NCBI GenBank assembly: GCA_017650045.1 | Contig: JAGCFP010000020.1 | Location: forward strand, 1-42,747 | DNA: 42,747 bases | Source: Bacteroidaceae bacterium | GTDB taxonomy: Bacteria; Bacteroidota; Bacteroidia; Bacteroidales; Bacteroidaceae | Direction of reading: 5' to 3' | Part shown: piece after piece, positions 32,121 to 42,446 of the stretch | Layout of the letters: each line of letters begins with the position of its first letter | Numbering within the stretch: position 1 is the stretch's first letter | The notes under the pieces: generated by a model | What the model was told of the DNA's origin: nothing | The model's database searches: none | The model's input: the letters and a program-made list of their open reading frames with translations, nothing else | Made by a program: the position numbers and the translations under genes

Positions 32121-34568
32121 TCATTTTAATCCTTTTCCTCTAAATAGCTTTTTCCACCAAGATTTCTTGTTACTGTGACCATAACCATAGCCGTAGTGAC
32201 CATAGCCATAACTGTATCCATATCCATAGCCATAACCATAGCCATAGCCATAATAACTATGATTCTGAGCAATGGAACCGTTAAGAACCAATGCCATGTT
32301 ATTAAGGCTTCCTGATTCATAGATGTGTTCTATTTCTGGAAGAATACGTTTGTCTATACGTCCTGCTCTTACTATAAAGACAGTAAGGTCAGCGATACGA
32401 TTGGTTATCACAGAATCGGCAACAATGCCATAAGGAACGTTGTCTACAAAGATGAAATCATATTTCTTTCGTAAGTCTGCGATTAATGTGTCCAATCTTT
32501 CGCTCATCAACAAATCTGCTGGATTTGGTGCAACAGAACCAGAAGGAATGAAATCCAGATTTTCTCCAAGTTCATTAGGCTTCAGAATCTCATCTAATTC
32601 AGCCTGTCCAGAAAGATATGCAGTCATACCTTTAGATTTCTCGTGCTTTGAGCGGTTGGTCAGCGTACCTTTTCGGATATCCAGATCAATAATAATCACA
32701 CGCTTACCAGATAAAGCAAAACAAGCAGCGAGATTGCTGGACACATAAGTCTTTCCTGCACCTGAGCCAAAAGAACTGAATGTCACTACTTGTAGATTCG
32801 GAGACTTTACATGCATGAAGTCCATATTCGTGCGAATAATACGGAATGCCTCAGAAACAGAATCACGACTACTTTGAGTCACAACTATACTATTCTTAAA
32901 GCTCTTCAGCATCTTATTACTGGTCTTAGGTATTTCACCCAAGAATGGAACATTCACAGCACGTTCAATATCTCTTCGGTTCTTAACACGAGTATCGAAG
33001 AACAAGAAGAAAAGTAGAATAGCTGTAGGTAGTGCCACACCACCTGCCATACCTTTCATCATCATCTGACTTTTGCTTGGTGAAATAGGAATATCACTGC
33101 TATATGCTGGTTCAAGAACCCGAGCATTAGACTCTGTGGTTGCTTGCAGCAAAGCATTTTCTTCACGTCTATTTAAGAGGTAAAGGTACAATTCTTCTTT
33201 GATTCGCTGCTGGCGCTGAATAGCTTGCATCTCACGCTGCTGAGTAGGTATATTGGAAATACGCGCCATAGCCTGTCCTGCACGATTCTGAGCATCACGC
33301 AAACGAACTTCGGTGCTTATATTCATATTATCTACTGAGCGAATAATACTCTGACGCATTGAACTAAGTGTATTGTTCAGATCCTGAATAATAGGATTCT
33401 TATCAGAACTGTCTTCTATAAGTTTATCTCTTTTCAGTTTAGTATTGTTATATTGCTGGATTTGGGCTTCAATACTGGCATCGTTGACGGTTTGCGAAGG
33501 TATCAGTTGATTGGCATTGGAAGGGTCTGTAAGGTAATCTTTGATGTATTGCCCCATTTGAGCCTCACGAATAAGGTCTCGTGACAAATTACCATATTGT
33601 TGGCGATCACTCTGAGAGATACCTGCCTCAGATCCTAAGTCAATCATATTATTGGATATTTGATACTTCTCTATTTGGGATTCCACTCCACCTAACTCTT
33701 CCTCTATTATCTGTAGACGTTCATTGATAAAGTTTGTCGTATTGATAGATGCTTGATTCTTGTCCAATATGTTTTGCTCGTTATATAAGGTTATCAGTGT
33801 GTTCAATATATCTTCCGCACGAACAGGAGACACATCAGTGAGTCTCATGTTCAGGATTGATGAAGCCCCTTCTTCTCCTGCTGATTCGATGCTAAGTCTT
33901 GAAGTAAGATCAGTGGCTACCTTCATAAGATGAATCTTATTAACGGTAATATTTCTTCCATACCATGAATTAGAATAGAATAAAGTCGGAGTCACCACTA
34001 GCTTACCGAATGAGGTTTCCACGGAGTCTCCCATGATTACTTCCATATTCTTATCCATGGTTGAAAAATCTGAAAGACGTACACGTTTCTCATCAAGAGG
34101 AACTGCCACTAAACTTACCTCTTTAGAGTCTTCCACATCATAAAAGACAATCTTAATTGGAGATTGCGTGTAGAGCTCTTCCATTCTCAGTTTGTCCATT
34201 ACAACATAACTGACCTCTGCTCCCAATCGCTTGATAACATCCTGCATAAGCTTATTGGAACGAAGCTGCAAAATCTCATTCGATACATTGTTATTTCCAT
34301 AATAGTAGTAACCTCCCGTCAATCTGTCTAACCTGGCTTCTGCAGCAGCCGACTGTGTATCCTTAAAAATCACAGAGGCAGAACAAGAGTACATTTTCTG
34401 TGTAGTAGAATAAACATACCATCCTATACACACAAAAATGCCAACTGACAGGAGATACCAATACCAGTTGGACAACAAAAACTTGAAAACATCTAAAGGA
34501 TTAATACCTGTACTAACAGGTAACGGGGCATTTTCTAATGCCTGGGGTTGAACACCTAACTTAGCCAT
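32121..34568 (-). CDS. Polysaccharide co-polymerase / BY-type tyrosine autokinase
   Basis: 815 residues. N-terminal Wzz-like part with one membrane helix near residue 35-52 (WYWYLLSVGIFVCIGWYVYS), a long periplasmic coiled-coil region (about 260-480), and a second helix near 510-530 (GGVALPTAILLFFLFF). Then a cytoplasmic BY-kinase domain: Walker A SFGSGAGKTYVSSNLAA near residue 600, Walker A' VIIIDLDIRKG, Walker B YDFIFVDNVPYG. The C-terminal tail has 13 tyrosines in Gly-Tyr repeats, the autophosphorylation cluster, followed by a basic end. It controls chain length and export of a surface polysaccharide. No polymerase, export or glycosyltransferase genes for such a polymer lie next to it here. 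Confidence 0.93.
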   Translation of the reverse strand: MAKLGVQPQALENAPLPVSTGINPLDVFKFLLSNWYWYLLSVGIFVCIGWYVYSTTQKMYSCSASVIFKDTQSAAAEARLDRLTGGYYYYGNNNVSNEILQLRSNKLMQDVIKRLGAEVSYVVMDKLRMEELYTQSPIKIVFYDVEDSKEVSLVAVPLDEKRVRLSDFSTMDKNMEVIMGDSVETSFGKLVVTPTLFYSNSWYGRNITVNKIHLMKVATDLTSRLSIESAGEEGASSILNMRLTDVSPVRAEDILNTLITLYNEQNILDKNQASINTTNFINERLQIIEEELGGVESQIEKYQISNNMIDLGSEAGISQSDRQQYGNLSRDLIREAQMGQYIKDYLTDPSNANQLIPSQTVNDASIEAQIQQYNNTKLKRDKLIEDSSDKNPIIQDLNNTLSSMRQSIIRSVDNMNISTEVRLRDAQNRAGQAMARISNIPTQQREMQAIQRQQRIKEELYLYLLNRREENALLQATTESNARVLEPAYSSDIPISPSKSQMMMKGMAGGVALPTAILLFFLFFDTRVKNRRDIERAVNVPFLGEIPKTSNKMLKSFKNSIVVTQSSRDSVSEAFRIIRTNMDFMHVKSPNLQVVTFSSFGSGAGKTYVSSNLAACFALSGKRVIIIDLDIRKGTLTNRSKHEKSKGMTAYLSGQAELDEILKPNELGENLDFIPSGSVAPNPADLLMSERLDTLIADLRKKYDFIFVDNVPYGIVADSVITNRIADLTVFIVRAGRIDKRILPEIEHIYESGSLNNMALVLNGSIAQNHSYYGYGYGYGYGYGYSYGYGHYGYGYGHSNKKSWWKKLFRGKGLK
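32184..32263 (-). repeat. Degenerate hexamer repeat coding for the (Gly-Tyr)n tail
   Basis: The plus strand shows runs of CCATAG/CCATAA units, which are GGC/GGT-TAT codon pairs on the coding strand. Being a multiple of 6 bp, copy changes keep the frame and only change the number of tyrosines. Confidence 0.8.
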
Positions 34569-34823
34569 AATCTTTATATTAATTGTTTATAATCACAAAT
34601 CCTAGAATGCGCAATAAACAATTAAGTGGCTAGATGGTATAAAGAGCCAACAAGAGAATGGAACTAATCTTTACACAACACAACAACAGTAATTATTATA
34701 AATGCGCACTAAATAACCTCAACTATATGAGGCATATCACTACTCTAAAAAGTAGCCATATAAACTTTACAAAAATACAAATAATAATCTTAGTTTTTAC
34801 TGTCAACCTCCAAAAATAAAAAA
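34569..34823. promoter_or_regulatory. Leader region upstream of the tyrosine kinase gene
   Basis: About 250 bp without a gene, AT-rich. A minus-strand TATTTTTG at 34770-34777 fits TAnnTTTG and may be the kinase promoter, which would give a leader of roughly 190 nt. I see no riboswitch-like fold or repeat. Confidence 0.4.
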
Positions 34824-34851
34824 GCCTCCATACAATTGCTTGTATGGAGGC
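34824..34851 (-). terminator. Rho-independent terminator of the V-ATPase operon
   Basis: Perfect 12-bp stem GCCTCCATACAA (34824-34835) with TTGTATGGAGGC (34840-34851), 4-nt loop, followed on the minus strand by TTTTTTATTTTT. It lies 21 nt after the subunit K stop. Confidence 0.92.
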
Positions 34852-34872
34852 ATAAGAAAGAAGTTCTAGTAA

Positions 34873-35310
<438 letters not shown>

Positions 35311-35332
35311 TTATTTGTTATTAATTTATTTA

Positions 35333-37174
35333 TTATTTATTCTTGTTCTCAACGGTTGTGAAAGGATTATAGGTAACACCTGTTCCTTCATAGCCTGAAT
35401 TTTTGAAATACTCCACGAAGTTCAAACGCAACGGGTGAACGAAAGCACTGATACAAGACATGGCAATATTAAATGCATGTCCAAGCACCAAAATAATGCA
35501 GCAAACGACCCATCCTGGAATACCACCCACAGAATCTTGAACCATCAATCCAAGTGAATTGAACACTCCTCCCAACATACCACCAGCCAAGCCAAGAGCA
35601 TAGAGACGCATATAGGAAAGAATGTCACCCATCAGACCTGTAGCCATATTATAAGTATCCCAAACACCTGCGCCAATGTTGACGAATACATTACGATGAA
35701 GGTCGTTCAGCAGATAGATACCGATTGCTGCTACACCACCTATGGCTATTAAAGCCCACTTGGAGATATTCTCAGGAATCAAATTGAGGAACATGAAGGT
35801 GGCTATGATAGTGCCAAATCCCACCAATAAGAACCATCCCCAAGCACCCAGCGCATTCTTAAATCCGAAACGACCAGTCTGCACCAGAGCCTTGATGAGC
35901 ATCGCCACAATGGTATGAAATACACCAATACCTAATGCAAGTATCATCTGCTTGTCATAGGTTCCACCTGCTATATTAACTTTACCAGATATCATGAATG
36001 ATTTCAAGCCTTCTGGTACCCAAGTTGCCTCATAAATATTCACGCCAAAGAATGTGCCAAGAACGGTTCCAAAAACTGCCGTAAAAATACCCAACGAGAT
36101 GACCAAATTCATCATACCTCTCATATTAGGCATTTTCTTCTTCAGGATCATACCTAAAGCTATCAGCACAAGACCATAGCCTGCATCACCCAGGCAGAAA
36201 GCGAAGAACAAAGAGAAGAACGGCGCAATAAGTGGCGTAGGGTCAAACTCCGTATACTCTGGCATACCATACATGCCCGTAAGCACCTCATACAACTTAT
36301 TGAACCAGTTATTCTTCAATTTGATTGGAGGATTGTCACCCTTGACGGTCTCACGAATCTCGTAATAGACAGAACTTTCATCGAGAGTCTTCCGAACTGC
36401 CTCCTCACAATTCACAGGAATCCAACCTTCCATCAATAATACAGAACCTTCAGCCTGTGGTTCACCATCCAAGCGAACCTTAATCAAGTCAATATCACCC
36501 TGCAAGTATTTATCATAATGCTCTAACGTGTTGGAGTATTTACGACAGAATTCTTGCAGTTCTTCCTTAGCAGATGCCTGAGTCTCTAAAAGTTCGTTTT
36601 TCTTCTGTTGCAATTCAGAAAGAGACAATTTAGGCATTGCCACAGGCTCGATATCCAGAGTCACTTGTTCTTTAGAAATAGTAATGAAGAAAACATGTCC
36701 TGCGGCCTTCGTTATCTGTACCACATCACACTTCTCTTCCCACTCTTTCTGATATTCACGCTCAGTGCAATTATAGAATTGGATGAAATAACCTGCTTTC
36801 TCAATCTTTCTGAGGTCATCCCAACTGAAATCACCCCAAACTCCCATCTCACCAATCTCTTTCTCCACAGCAGGAATGCGTTGGTTCAGTGTCTGGACAT
36901 TACCTACCAGATTATTATACTGACTTATCAACTCTTCTGCAGACAAATCTGTATATACCTGCTCATCTGCCTTATCCTTAAACTGGAAAGACATTTCTTT
37001 GAGTATATCCTTATATTGGTTGTGAAGGAACAAGTTGCTCTGCAAGTCATCATTCATAACGCCTGCCTGACGCTCTTGAACATGAATTACACCAAGTTCG
37101 CGAATCTTATCAAGAAAAGATTCATAGTCCTTATGATAAATAAGGAACGTGAGTTTCTTCATTTTAGTAATCAT
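35333..37174 (-). CDS. atpI: V-type ATP synthase subunit I (stator a-subunit)
   Basis: 613 residues. The N-terminal about 310 residues are cytoplasmic with coiled coils (LSELQQKKNELLETQASAKEELQEF). The C-terminal half has about seven or eight membrane helices (APFFSLFFAFCLGDAGYGLVLIALGM onward). Near residue 520, ILSYMRLYALGLAGGM carries the conserved Arg facing the rotor Glu. It provides the ion half-channels and stator attachment. Overlaps subunit D by 4 nt. Confidence 0.95.
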   Translation of the reverse strand: MITKMKKLTFLIYHKDYESFLDKIRELGVIHVQERQAGVMNDDLQSNLFLHNQYKDILKEMSFQFKDKADEQVYTDLSAEELISQYNNLVGNVQTLNQRIPAVEKEIGEMGVWGDFSWDDLRKIEKAGYFIQFYNCTEREYQKEWEEKCDVVQITKAAGHVFFITISKEQVTLDIEPVAMPKLSLSELQQKKNELLETQASAKEELQEFCRKYSNTLEHYDKYLQGDIDLIKVRLDGEPQAEGSVLLMEGWIPVNCEEAVRKTLDESSVYYEIRETVKGDNPPIKLKNNWFNKLYEVLTGMYGMPEYTEFDPTPLIAPFFSLFFAFCLGDAGYGLVLIALGMILKKKMPNMRGMMNLVISLGIFTAVFGTVLGTFFGVNIYEATWVPEGLKSFMISGKVNIAGGTYDKQMILALGIGVFHTIVAMLIKALVQTGRFGFKNALGAWGWFLLVGFGTIIATFMFLNLIPENISKWALIAIGGVAAIGIYLLNDLHRNVFVNIGAGVWDTYNMATGLMGDILSYMRLYALGLAGGMLGGVFNSLGLMVQDSVGGIPGWVVCCIILVLGHAFNIAMSCISAFVHPLRLNFVEYFKNSGYEGTGVTYNPFTTVENKNK

Positions 37175-37779
37175 ACGTCACTCTCCTCCTTTCTCTTCTC
37201 TTGATGTGCCTTCATGATTTTCTGTGAAGACTTGGAAAGGTTCTCCTCATCTTCCATAAATCTCTTAATCTTACGAATCGCATCTTGATAGCCTGGTATC
37301 TGAACTTTCTCGAAAAGATTTACTTTCTGCGTAGTTTTCTTTCGGGCATGTTCCAATAAGCCCAATTTCGCATCTGTAAATTCTCGCTCGATAGCAATTT
37401 GTGCCAGACTTTTCAGCAGATTGATACCATCTGCATACCACTTGGGTGAATTGAACATGCTATAAGGCTGTACCTCAAAATCAACATTATCCAATTGAGG
37501 AACACGAACACCAGCAATCTTTTTGATAGCAAGATGCACATCTGTAACCTTTATCAAAGATGCATCAAATTCACTCCATAGGGCAAACATGGCTTCGTAA
37601 GCTTGAATTTCCTTTTCCAACTTCTCCTCCAAACGGACAGATTCATCCTTGCAGCGTTTAACTTCCATACGCAACGCACTCTCCTTATTCTTAATAATAG
37701 GTAAGGTACGCTGACGCACTTTCAGTTGTTTCTCCAGCTGCTGAAGTGAAGTCTTATTGTATTGAAACTTAATAGCCAC
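37171..37779 (-). CDS. atpD: V-type ATP synthase subunit D (central stalk)
   Basis: 202 residues, predicted long antiparallel coiled coil: N-terminal FQYNKTSLQQLEKQLKVRQRTLPIIKNKESAL and C-terminal ALGLLEHARKKTTQKVNLFEKVQIPGYQDAIRKIKRFMEDEEN-like helix, typical of subunit D (gamma-like axle). It couples rotation of the K ring to the A3B3 head. Lies 19 nt after subunit B and overlaps subunit I by 4 nt. Not to be confused with F-type AtpD (beta subunit). Confidence 0.93.
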   Translation of the reverse strand: MAIKFQYNKTSLQQLEKQLKVRQRTLPIIKNKESALRMEVKRCKDESVRLEEKLEKEIQAYEAMFALWSEFDASLIKVTDVHLAIKKIAGVRVPQLDNVDFEVQPYSMFNSPKWYADGINLLKSLAQIAIEREFTDAKLGLLEHARKKTTQKVNLFEKVQIPGYQDAIRKIKRFMEDEENLSKSSQKIMKAHQEKRKEESDV

Positions 37780-37798
37780 TTTCTTGTCTGTTTAAAGG

Positions 37799-39130
37799 TT
37801 ATTGTTCACTGTCCTTTGGCCAGTACTTTTCTACAAATTCCTTACGGATATTTACCTCTTCCGGACGGAAATACTTACCAAAGAGTTTCCAAGCTACATC
37901 CAGCATTTCTGTTGTATCAAGGTTCACATCAATTGCAAGCAAATCGTTAGAGTATTCTTTTGCAAATGCCAAAGTACGCTCATCATAGTTAGTCAAATCA
38001 AAACCATTCTCCAACTTAGTTTTTGCATTGGCTGCGTCAGCATACAAACGAACGGCAGCATTCATCACTTGTGGATGGTCTTTACGAGTCTTCTTACCTG
38101 TTACCAACTGTTTCAGACGAGACAAGGAGCGGAATGGATCAACAATAACCTTACCGATATCACTATCACGACGCAAGAAGAGCTGACCTTCAGTAATGTA
38201 ACCTGTATTATCTGGTACTGCATGCGTAATATCACCACCAGACAACGTGGTCACGGCGATAATGGTGATAGAACCACCTGTTGGGAATTGTACTGCCTTC
38301 TCGTAAATCTTTGCCAGATCAGAATACAATGAGCCAGGCATTGAATCCTTTGACGGAATCTGATCCATACGGTTAGATACGATAGCAAGCGCATCTGAAT
38401 AAGAAGTCATATCTGTCAACAATACCAGTACTTTCTCATTCTTCTGGACAGCGAAATACTCTGCTGCGGTCAGAGCCATATCTGGAACCAACAGACGCTC
38501 TACAGGAGGATCCTCTGTAGTATTCATGAAGCTGATAATACGATTCAGTGCACCAGCATTAGAGAACACATTCTTGAAATAAAGATAATCATCGTTGGTC
38601 ATACCCATACCACCAAGAATAATCTTATCAGTCTGAGCACGCATTGCTACCATTGCCATAACTTGATTGAATGGCTGATCAGGATCAGCAAAGAATGGTA
38701 TCTTCTGTCCTGAAACCAATGTATTATTCAAGTCTATACCTGCAATACCTGTAGCGATCAACTCTGAAGGTTGTTTACGACGAACTGGATTCACAGAAGG
38801 ACCGCCAATCTCCACTTCAACTCCTTCAATTTCTGGACCACCATCGATAGGGTCACCGAAAGCATTGAAGAAACGGCCTGCCAACTGCTCACTTACTTTA
38901 ATTGTCGGAGCCTTCCCTAAGAAGACAACTTCAGCATTGGTTGGAATGCCTTGAGTACCCTCAAATACCTGCAAGGTCACTTCATCACCCGCAATTTTTA
39001 CCACCTGAGCCAATTTGCCGTTCACGGTGGCCAACTCATCATAACCTACACCAGTAGCTTTCAAGGAAAGCGTGGCTTTGGTTATCTGAGTGATCTTTGT
39101 ATATATTTTTTGAAAAGCTCTAGCTGCCAT
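37799..39130 (-). CDS. atpB: V-type ATP synthase subunit B (non-catalytic)
   Basis: 443 residues, usual length. Seen: FNAFGDPIDGGPEIEG, PSVNPVRRKQPSELIATGIAGIDLNNTLVSGQKIPFF (no Walker A GKT, as expected for the regulatory subunit), LTDMTSYSDALAIVSNRMDQIPSKDSMPGSLYSDLAKIYEKA and the SGGDITHAVPDNTGYITEGQ stretch. It alternates with subunit A in the cytoplasmic hexamer. 19 nt after subunit A. Confidence 0.96.
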   Translation of the reverse strand: MAARAFQKIYTKITQITKATLSLKATGVGYDELATVNGKLAQVVKIAGDEVTLQVFEGTQGIPTNAEVVFLGKAPTIKVSEQLAGRFFNAFGDPIDGGPEIEGVEVEIGGPSVNPVRRKQPSELIATGIAGIDLNNTLVSGQKIPFFADPDQPFNQVMAMVAMRAQTDKIILGGMGMTNDDYLYFKNVFSNAGALNRIISFMNTTEDPPVERLLVPDMALTAAEYFAVQKNEKVLVLLTDMTSYSDALAIVSNRMDQIPSKDSMPGSLYSDLAKIYEKAVQFPTGGSITIIAVTTLSGGDITHAVPDNTGYITEGQLFLRRDSDIGKVIVDPFRSLSRLKQLVTGKKTRKDHPQVMNAAVRLYADAANAKTKLENGFDLTNYDERTLAFAKEYSNDLLAIDVNLDTTEMLDVAWKLFGKYFRPEEVNIRKEFVEKYWPKDSEQ

Positions 39131-39149
39131 TGTATATTCGTTTTAAAAA

Positions 39150-40904
39150 TTAAACTTTTCTTTCTGCAACCAGACCATGCAACTGTCTCTTGTAATCGTT
39201 GTATTGCTCTGATTTGAACTTAGAATAATTCATCTGCTTACCAATATTGATCAATTTCTTGAAGAAATCCATTACTTCATTGAAATTATCAAACTGGAAA
39301 TCAGTATGACAGATGTCAATAACCAAGTTCATAATCTCCTCTTGACGATCGAGTGGAGTCACTGCATCTACTTCATCAAATGCATCTTGCTGCAAGATAA
39401 TGAAGTCAATCAATTCTGACTTCCAGAATGTCACGTGATAATCTACAGGAACACCATCATCACCCAAGATGTTAATCTGTTCAGAAATTTCCTTACCACG
39501 CTGCAATCTGGTTCTCAATTCATTTACCTTCTCTAACCATTCATCATTGATTCGTTTGGAGATATACTCACCAAACTCTGGATATTCCACGTACTTGGAA
39601 TAAGAATCAATAGGATTAATTGCCGGATAACGTTTTCTATCAGCACGGGCCTGCTCCAACGCATAGAAGCAACGTGCCACTTTCTTTGTATTCTCAGTAA
39701 CAGGTTCCTTCAAGTTACCACCTGCAGGTGATACCGTTCCAATGAAGGTAATGGAACCAGTCTGTCCGTTATACAAATCCACATATCCAGCACGACCATA
39801 GAAATTGGAGATGATAGAAGACAAATCCATAGGGAAAGCATCAGGACCAGGCAATTCCTCCATACGGTTGGACATCTCACGAAGAGCCTGAGCCCATCGA
39901 GAAGTTGAATCAGCCATCATCAGTACTCTCAGACCCATACTACGATAATACTCTCCAAGGGTCATTGCAGTATATACAGAAGCTTCACGAGCTGCCACTG
40001 GCATGTTAGAAGTATTAGCAATAATAATGGTACGTTCCATCAACATTCTGCCAGTATGAGGATCTACCAGTTCTGGGAATTCAGTGAAAATTTCCACCAC
40101 CTCATTTGCACGCTCACCGCAAGCAGCAATGATTACTATATCTGCTTCTGCCTGTTTTGAAATAGCATGCTGTAATACCGTCTTACCTGTACCGAATGGA
40201 CCCGGGATAAAACCTGTTCCACCTTCAGTGATAGGGTTCAGAGTATCAATAGCTCGAACACCTGTCTCTAGCAATTTGAAAGGACGTGGCTTTTCCACAT
40301 AATTCGTCATAGCAACTTTCACTGGCCATTTCTGAGTCATGGTGACATTGATATCTTTGCCTTCCTCATCAGTTAAGACAGCGATAGTATCGTCGATGGT
40401 GAAATCGCCTTCATCAACGATAGATTTTACCTTTGCAGTTCCAACCAAACGGAATGGAGCCATAATCTTCAAAGGCTGATGATTCTCTTCCACCTCTCCT
40501 AACCAATAGGAAGCCTTTACTTCATCGCCAACCTTTGCAAGAGGTACAAAATGCCATTTTCTCTCTCTATCCAACGGATATGTATAATCTCCGCGTTTGA
40601 GGAAAACGCCGTCCATTTTATCCAGGTCGTTCTGCAAACCATCATAGTTCTTAGAAAGCATACCCGGACCTAAAGTTACTTCAAGCATATGGCCGGTAAA
40701 TTCAGCTTCTGCTCCCACTTTCAGGCCACGTGTACTTTCAAATACTTGCACATAAACCTGAGAGCCTACCACCTTAATCACCTCTGCCATAAGTCTGTCA
40801 CCACCAGTTAAGATATAACATATCTCATTCTGTGCGACAGGACCATCTACGTTCAGGGTCACCATGTTGGCAATTACCCCACTAACAGTTCCTTTTGTTG
40901 CCAT
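39150..40904 (-). CDS. atpA: V-type ATP synthase subunit A (catalytic)
   Basis: 584 residues. Seen: the non-homologous-region insertion typical of subunit A in the first third, Walker A GPFGTGKTVLQHAISKQ near residue 236, CGERANEVVEIFTEFPEL with the catalytic Glu region, MMADSTSRWAQALREMSNRMEELPG, and the C-terminal helical domain. Hydrolyses or makes ATP in the A3B3 head. Third gene of the operon, 21 nt after the DUF2764 gene. Confidence 0.97.
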   Translation of the reverse strand: MATKGTVSGVIANMVTLNVDGPVAQNEICYILTGGDRLMAEVIKVVGSQVYVQVFESTRGLKVGAEAEFTGHMLEVTLGPGMLSKNYDGLQNDLDKMDGVFLKRGDYTYPLDRERKWHFVPLAKVGDEVKASYWLGEVEENHQPLKIMAPFRLVGTAKVKSIVDEGDFTIDDTIAVLTDEEGKDINVTMTQKWPVKVAMTNYVEKPRPFKLLETGVRAIDTLNPITEGGTGFIPGPFGTGKTVLQHAISKQAEADIVIIAACGERANEVVEIFTEFPELVDPHTGRMLMERTIIIANTSNMPVAAREASVYTAMTLGEYYRSMGLRVLMMADSTSRWAQALREMSNRMEELPGPDAFPMDLSSIISNFYGRAGYVDLYNGQTGSITFIGTVSPAGGNLKEPVTENTKKVARCFYALEQARADRKRYPAINPIDSYSKYVEYPEFGEYISKRINDEWLEKVNELRTRLQRGKEISEQINILGDDGVPVDYHVTFWKSELIDFIILQQDAFDEVDAVTPLDRQEEIMNLVIDICHTDFQFDNFNEVMDFFKKLINIGKQMNYSKFKSEQYNDYKRQLHGLVAERKV

Positions 40905-40925
40905 ATATAGTCAATATTATTTTTA

Positions 40926-41771
40926 TCAAAATTCATCAGGTACTCTTACTTCATCTTTCAGAGATGAAATAATATTTCTGAACATCTGATTACCCTTTTC
41001 CTTATCAAGCGTCAACCAACGCTCTATAATATCAGTCTGTAAGAGGAAAACATACAAGCGCTCCAGAGTAAAATAGTCGAAGAAAGTTTTGTCTTCCATC
41101 CATTTCCAACGCATCAGATCAAGTTTCTTCTCACGTTCCACTAATTCTGTAATTTCTGAGATTTTAACTACCTGATCCAAATAGTCCACTTCACTAGAAA
41201 GGCCGAAATCCCTAGCATTTGATGTTCTCAAAGCCTTACAGATTTCAGTATCTCCGACAATCAGAGAACTAACGTCCATTTTAAATTTTCTAGCAGTAAG
41301 CGCAACCAAGATATTGTTTACATTTAGATTAAATTCAAACCAAGAAGAAACGAAAGCATCTCCACATTTCATGGCATGTTCATAATACATGGCAGCCAAT
41401 CTATCTACAGCCAAGATTCTACTTTCAGAGAAAGAATCATCCGTTAAGAATAAAGTAAGAAATTGGTTGAGATAAGCAGGAAGAACATTGGGAGTAAGTA
41501 TCTTACCCTCTTCTTGAATCTGATGTATTATCTCTAGAATGGTCTCAGCAGTAAAATTACCACGTTCATCAATAGCAGCCTCCCTGTTCTTAAGAAGAGA
41601 CAACACATTTTCATTGTCGAATTTAAGATAGAATAAATCCACCAACTTTTTATCTTCATCTGTAAGATATGGATAGAACTCTGTCTTAAAATCAGCAACA
41701 GAATACCTGAGTTTATTATCCTCTAAAGTTAATTCAGGCAAGCCAGTAACTAAGTAATAGTATTTACTCAT
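40926..41771 (-). CDS. DUF2764 family protein, V-ATPase operon
   Basis: 281 residues, cytoplasmic, helix-rich, no signal or membrane segment. Seen: N-terminal YYYLVTGLPELTLED and a C-terminal LMRWKWMEDKTFFDYFTLERLYVFLLQTDIIERWLTLDKEKG, recognised as DUF2764. The gene sits between subunits E and A, as in Bacteroidetes operons and at the same place as the uncharacterised gene of the Chlamydia V-ATPase cluster. No canonical subunit C is present, so it probably fills the role of C (rotor-stalk connector), an inference from position and helical character. Confidence 0.85.
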   Translation of the reverse strand: MSKYYYLVTGLPELTLEDNKLRYSVADFKTEFYPYLTDEDKKLVDLFYLKFDNENVLSLLKNREAAIDERGNFTAETILEIIHQIQEEGKILTPNVLPAYLNQFLTLFLTDDSFSESRILAVDRLAAMYYEHAMKCGDAFVSSWFEFNLNVNNILVALTARKFKMDVSSLIVGDTEICKALRTSNARDFGLSSEVDYLDQVVKISEITELVEREKKLDLMRWKWMEDKTFFDYFTLERLYVFLLQTDIIERWLTLDKEKGNQMFRNIISSLKDEVRVPDEF

Positions 41772-41787
41772 AGTACTAGCATTTAGA

Positions 41788-42381
41788 TTATTTAAATAAC
41801 AAGTCTACTAACTGTGGACGTAAGAAATCCTTCAAATAGTTTACAAACTCCTCTTCACCAAAATTCACTTTATACGACCCATCAGCAGGAGACACTGAGA
41901 ACAAAGTCTTCAAACCGTTAACTTGTTCTATTTTCACACTCTTATCCAGCAAATCTTTAGCTTGTGCAGAGAAAAAAGATTTCAAACCTGCAGCATCTTT
42001 GGTCGAAATAACAAGAGGTTCTGTAGCAGACCATTTCTGAGCCAAAGAAACAATAAACTTATTGAGGAAATCCTTATTCTCCGTGAAGGCTTTCACATCT
42101 GTATTCACAATCTTATCTGTAAGAAGATTAGTAACTTCAGATTTTAGAGCATTCACTGCCTGACCTGTGTAAAGTTTCAACTCAGATTTTGTATTCTCTG
42201 ATAATTCATTCGCAGACTTCTTTGCTGCTTCTAAAATCAACTCGGCTTCATTTTTCGCTTCTGCAACAATCTTTGAAGCTTCCTCTTGAGCCTTGGTAAT
42301 AAGTCTTTGGGCTTCCTCATTACCTTTTTCTACGCCTTCGCGATAGATCTTATCGGTCAATTCTTGAATTTTGTTTTCCAT
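41788..42381 (-). CDS. atpE: V-type ATP synthase subunit E (peripheral stalk)
   Basis: 197 residues. The N-terminal half is a long charged coiled coil (ITKAQEEASKIVAEAKNEAELILEAAKKS), the C-terminal half a globular domain that binds the head (FGEEEFVNYLKDFLRPQLVDLLF). First gene of the operon E-DUF2764-A-B-D-I-K; no gene for subunit G, F or C precedes it, since rRNA lies upstream. Not the F-type epsilon or c subunit also called AtpE. Confidence 0.9.
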   Translation of the reverse strand: MENKIQELTDKIYREGVEKGNEEAQRLITKAQEEASKIVAEAKNEAELILEAAKKSANELSENTKSELKLYTGQAVNALKSEVTNLLTDKIVNTDVKAFTENKDFLNKFIVSLAQKWSATEPLVISTKDAAGLKSFFSAQAKDLLDKSVKIEQVNGLKTLFSVSPADGSYKVNFGEEEFVNYLKDFLRPQLVDLLFK

Positions 42382-42446
42382 ACAATTTAAGGAATTTATT
42401 TATTATTTACTACATTATCATATAACGAATGTATATTTAGACCCTG

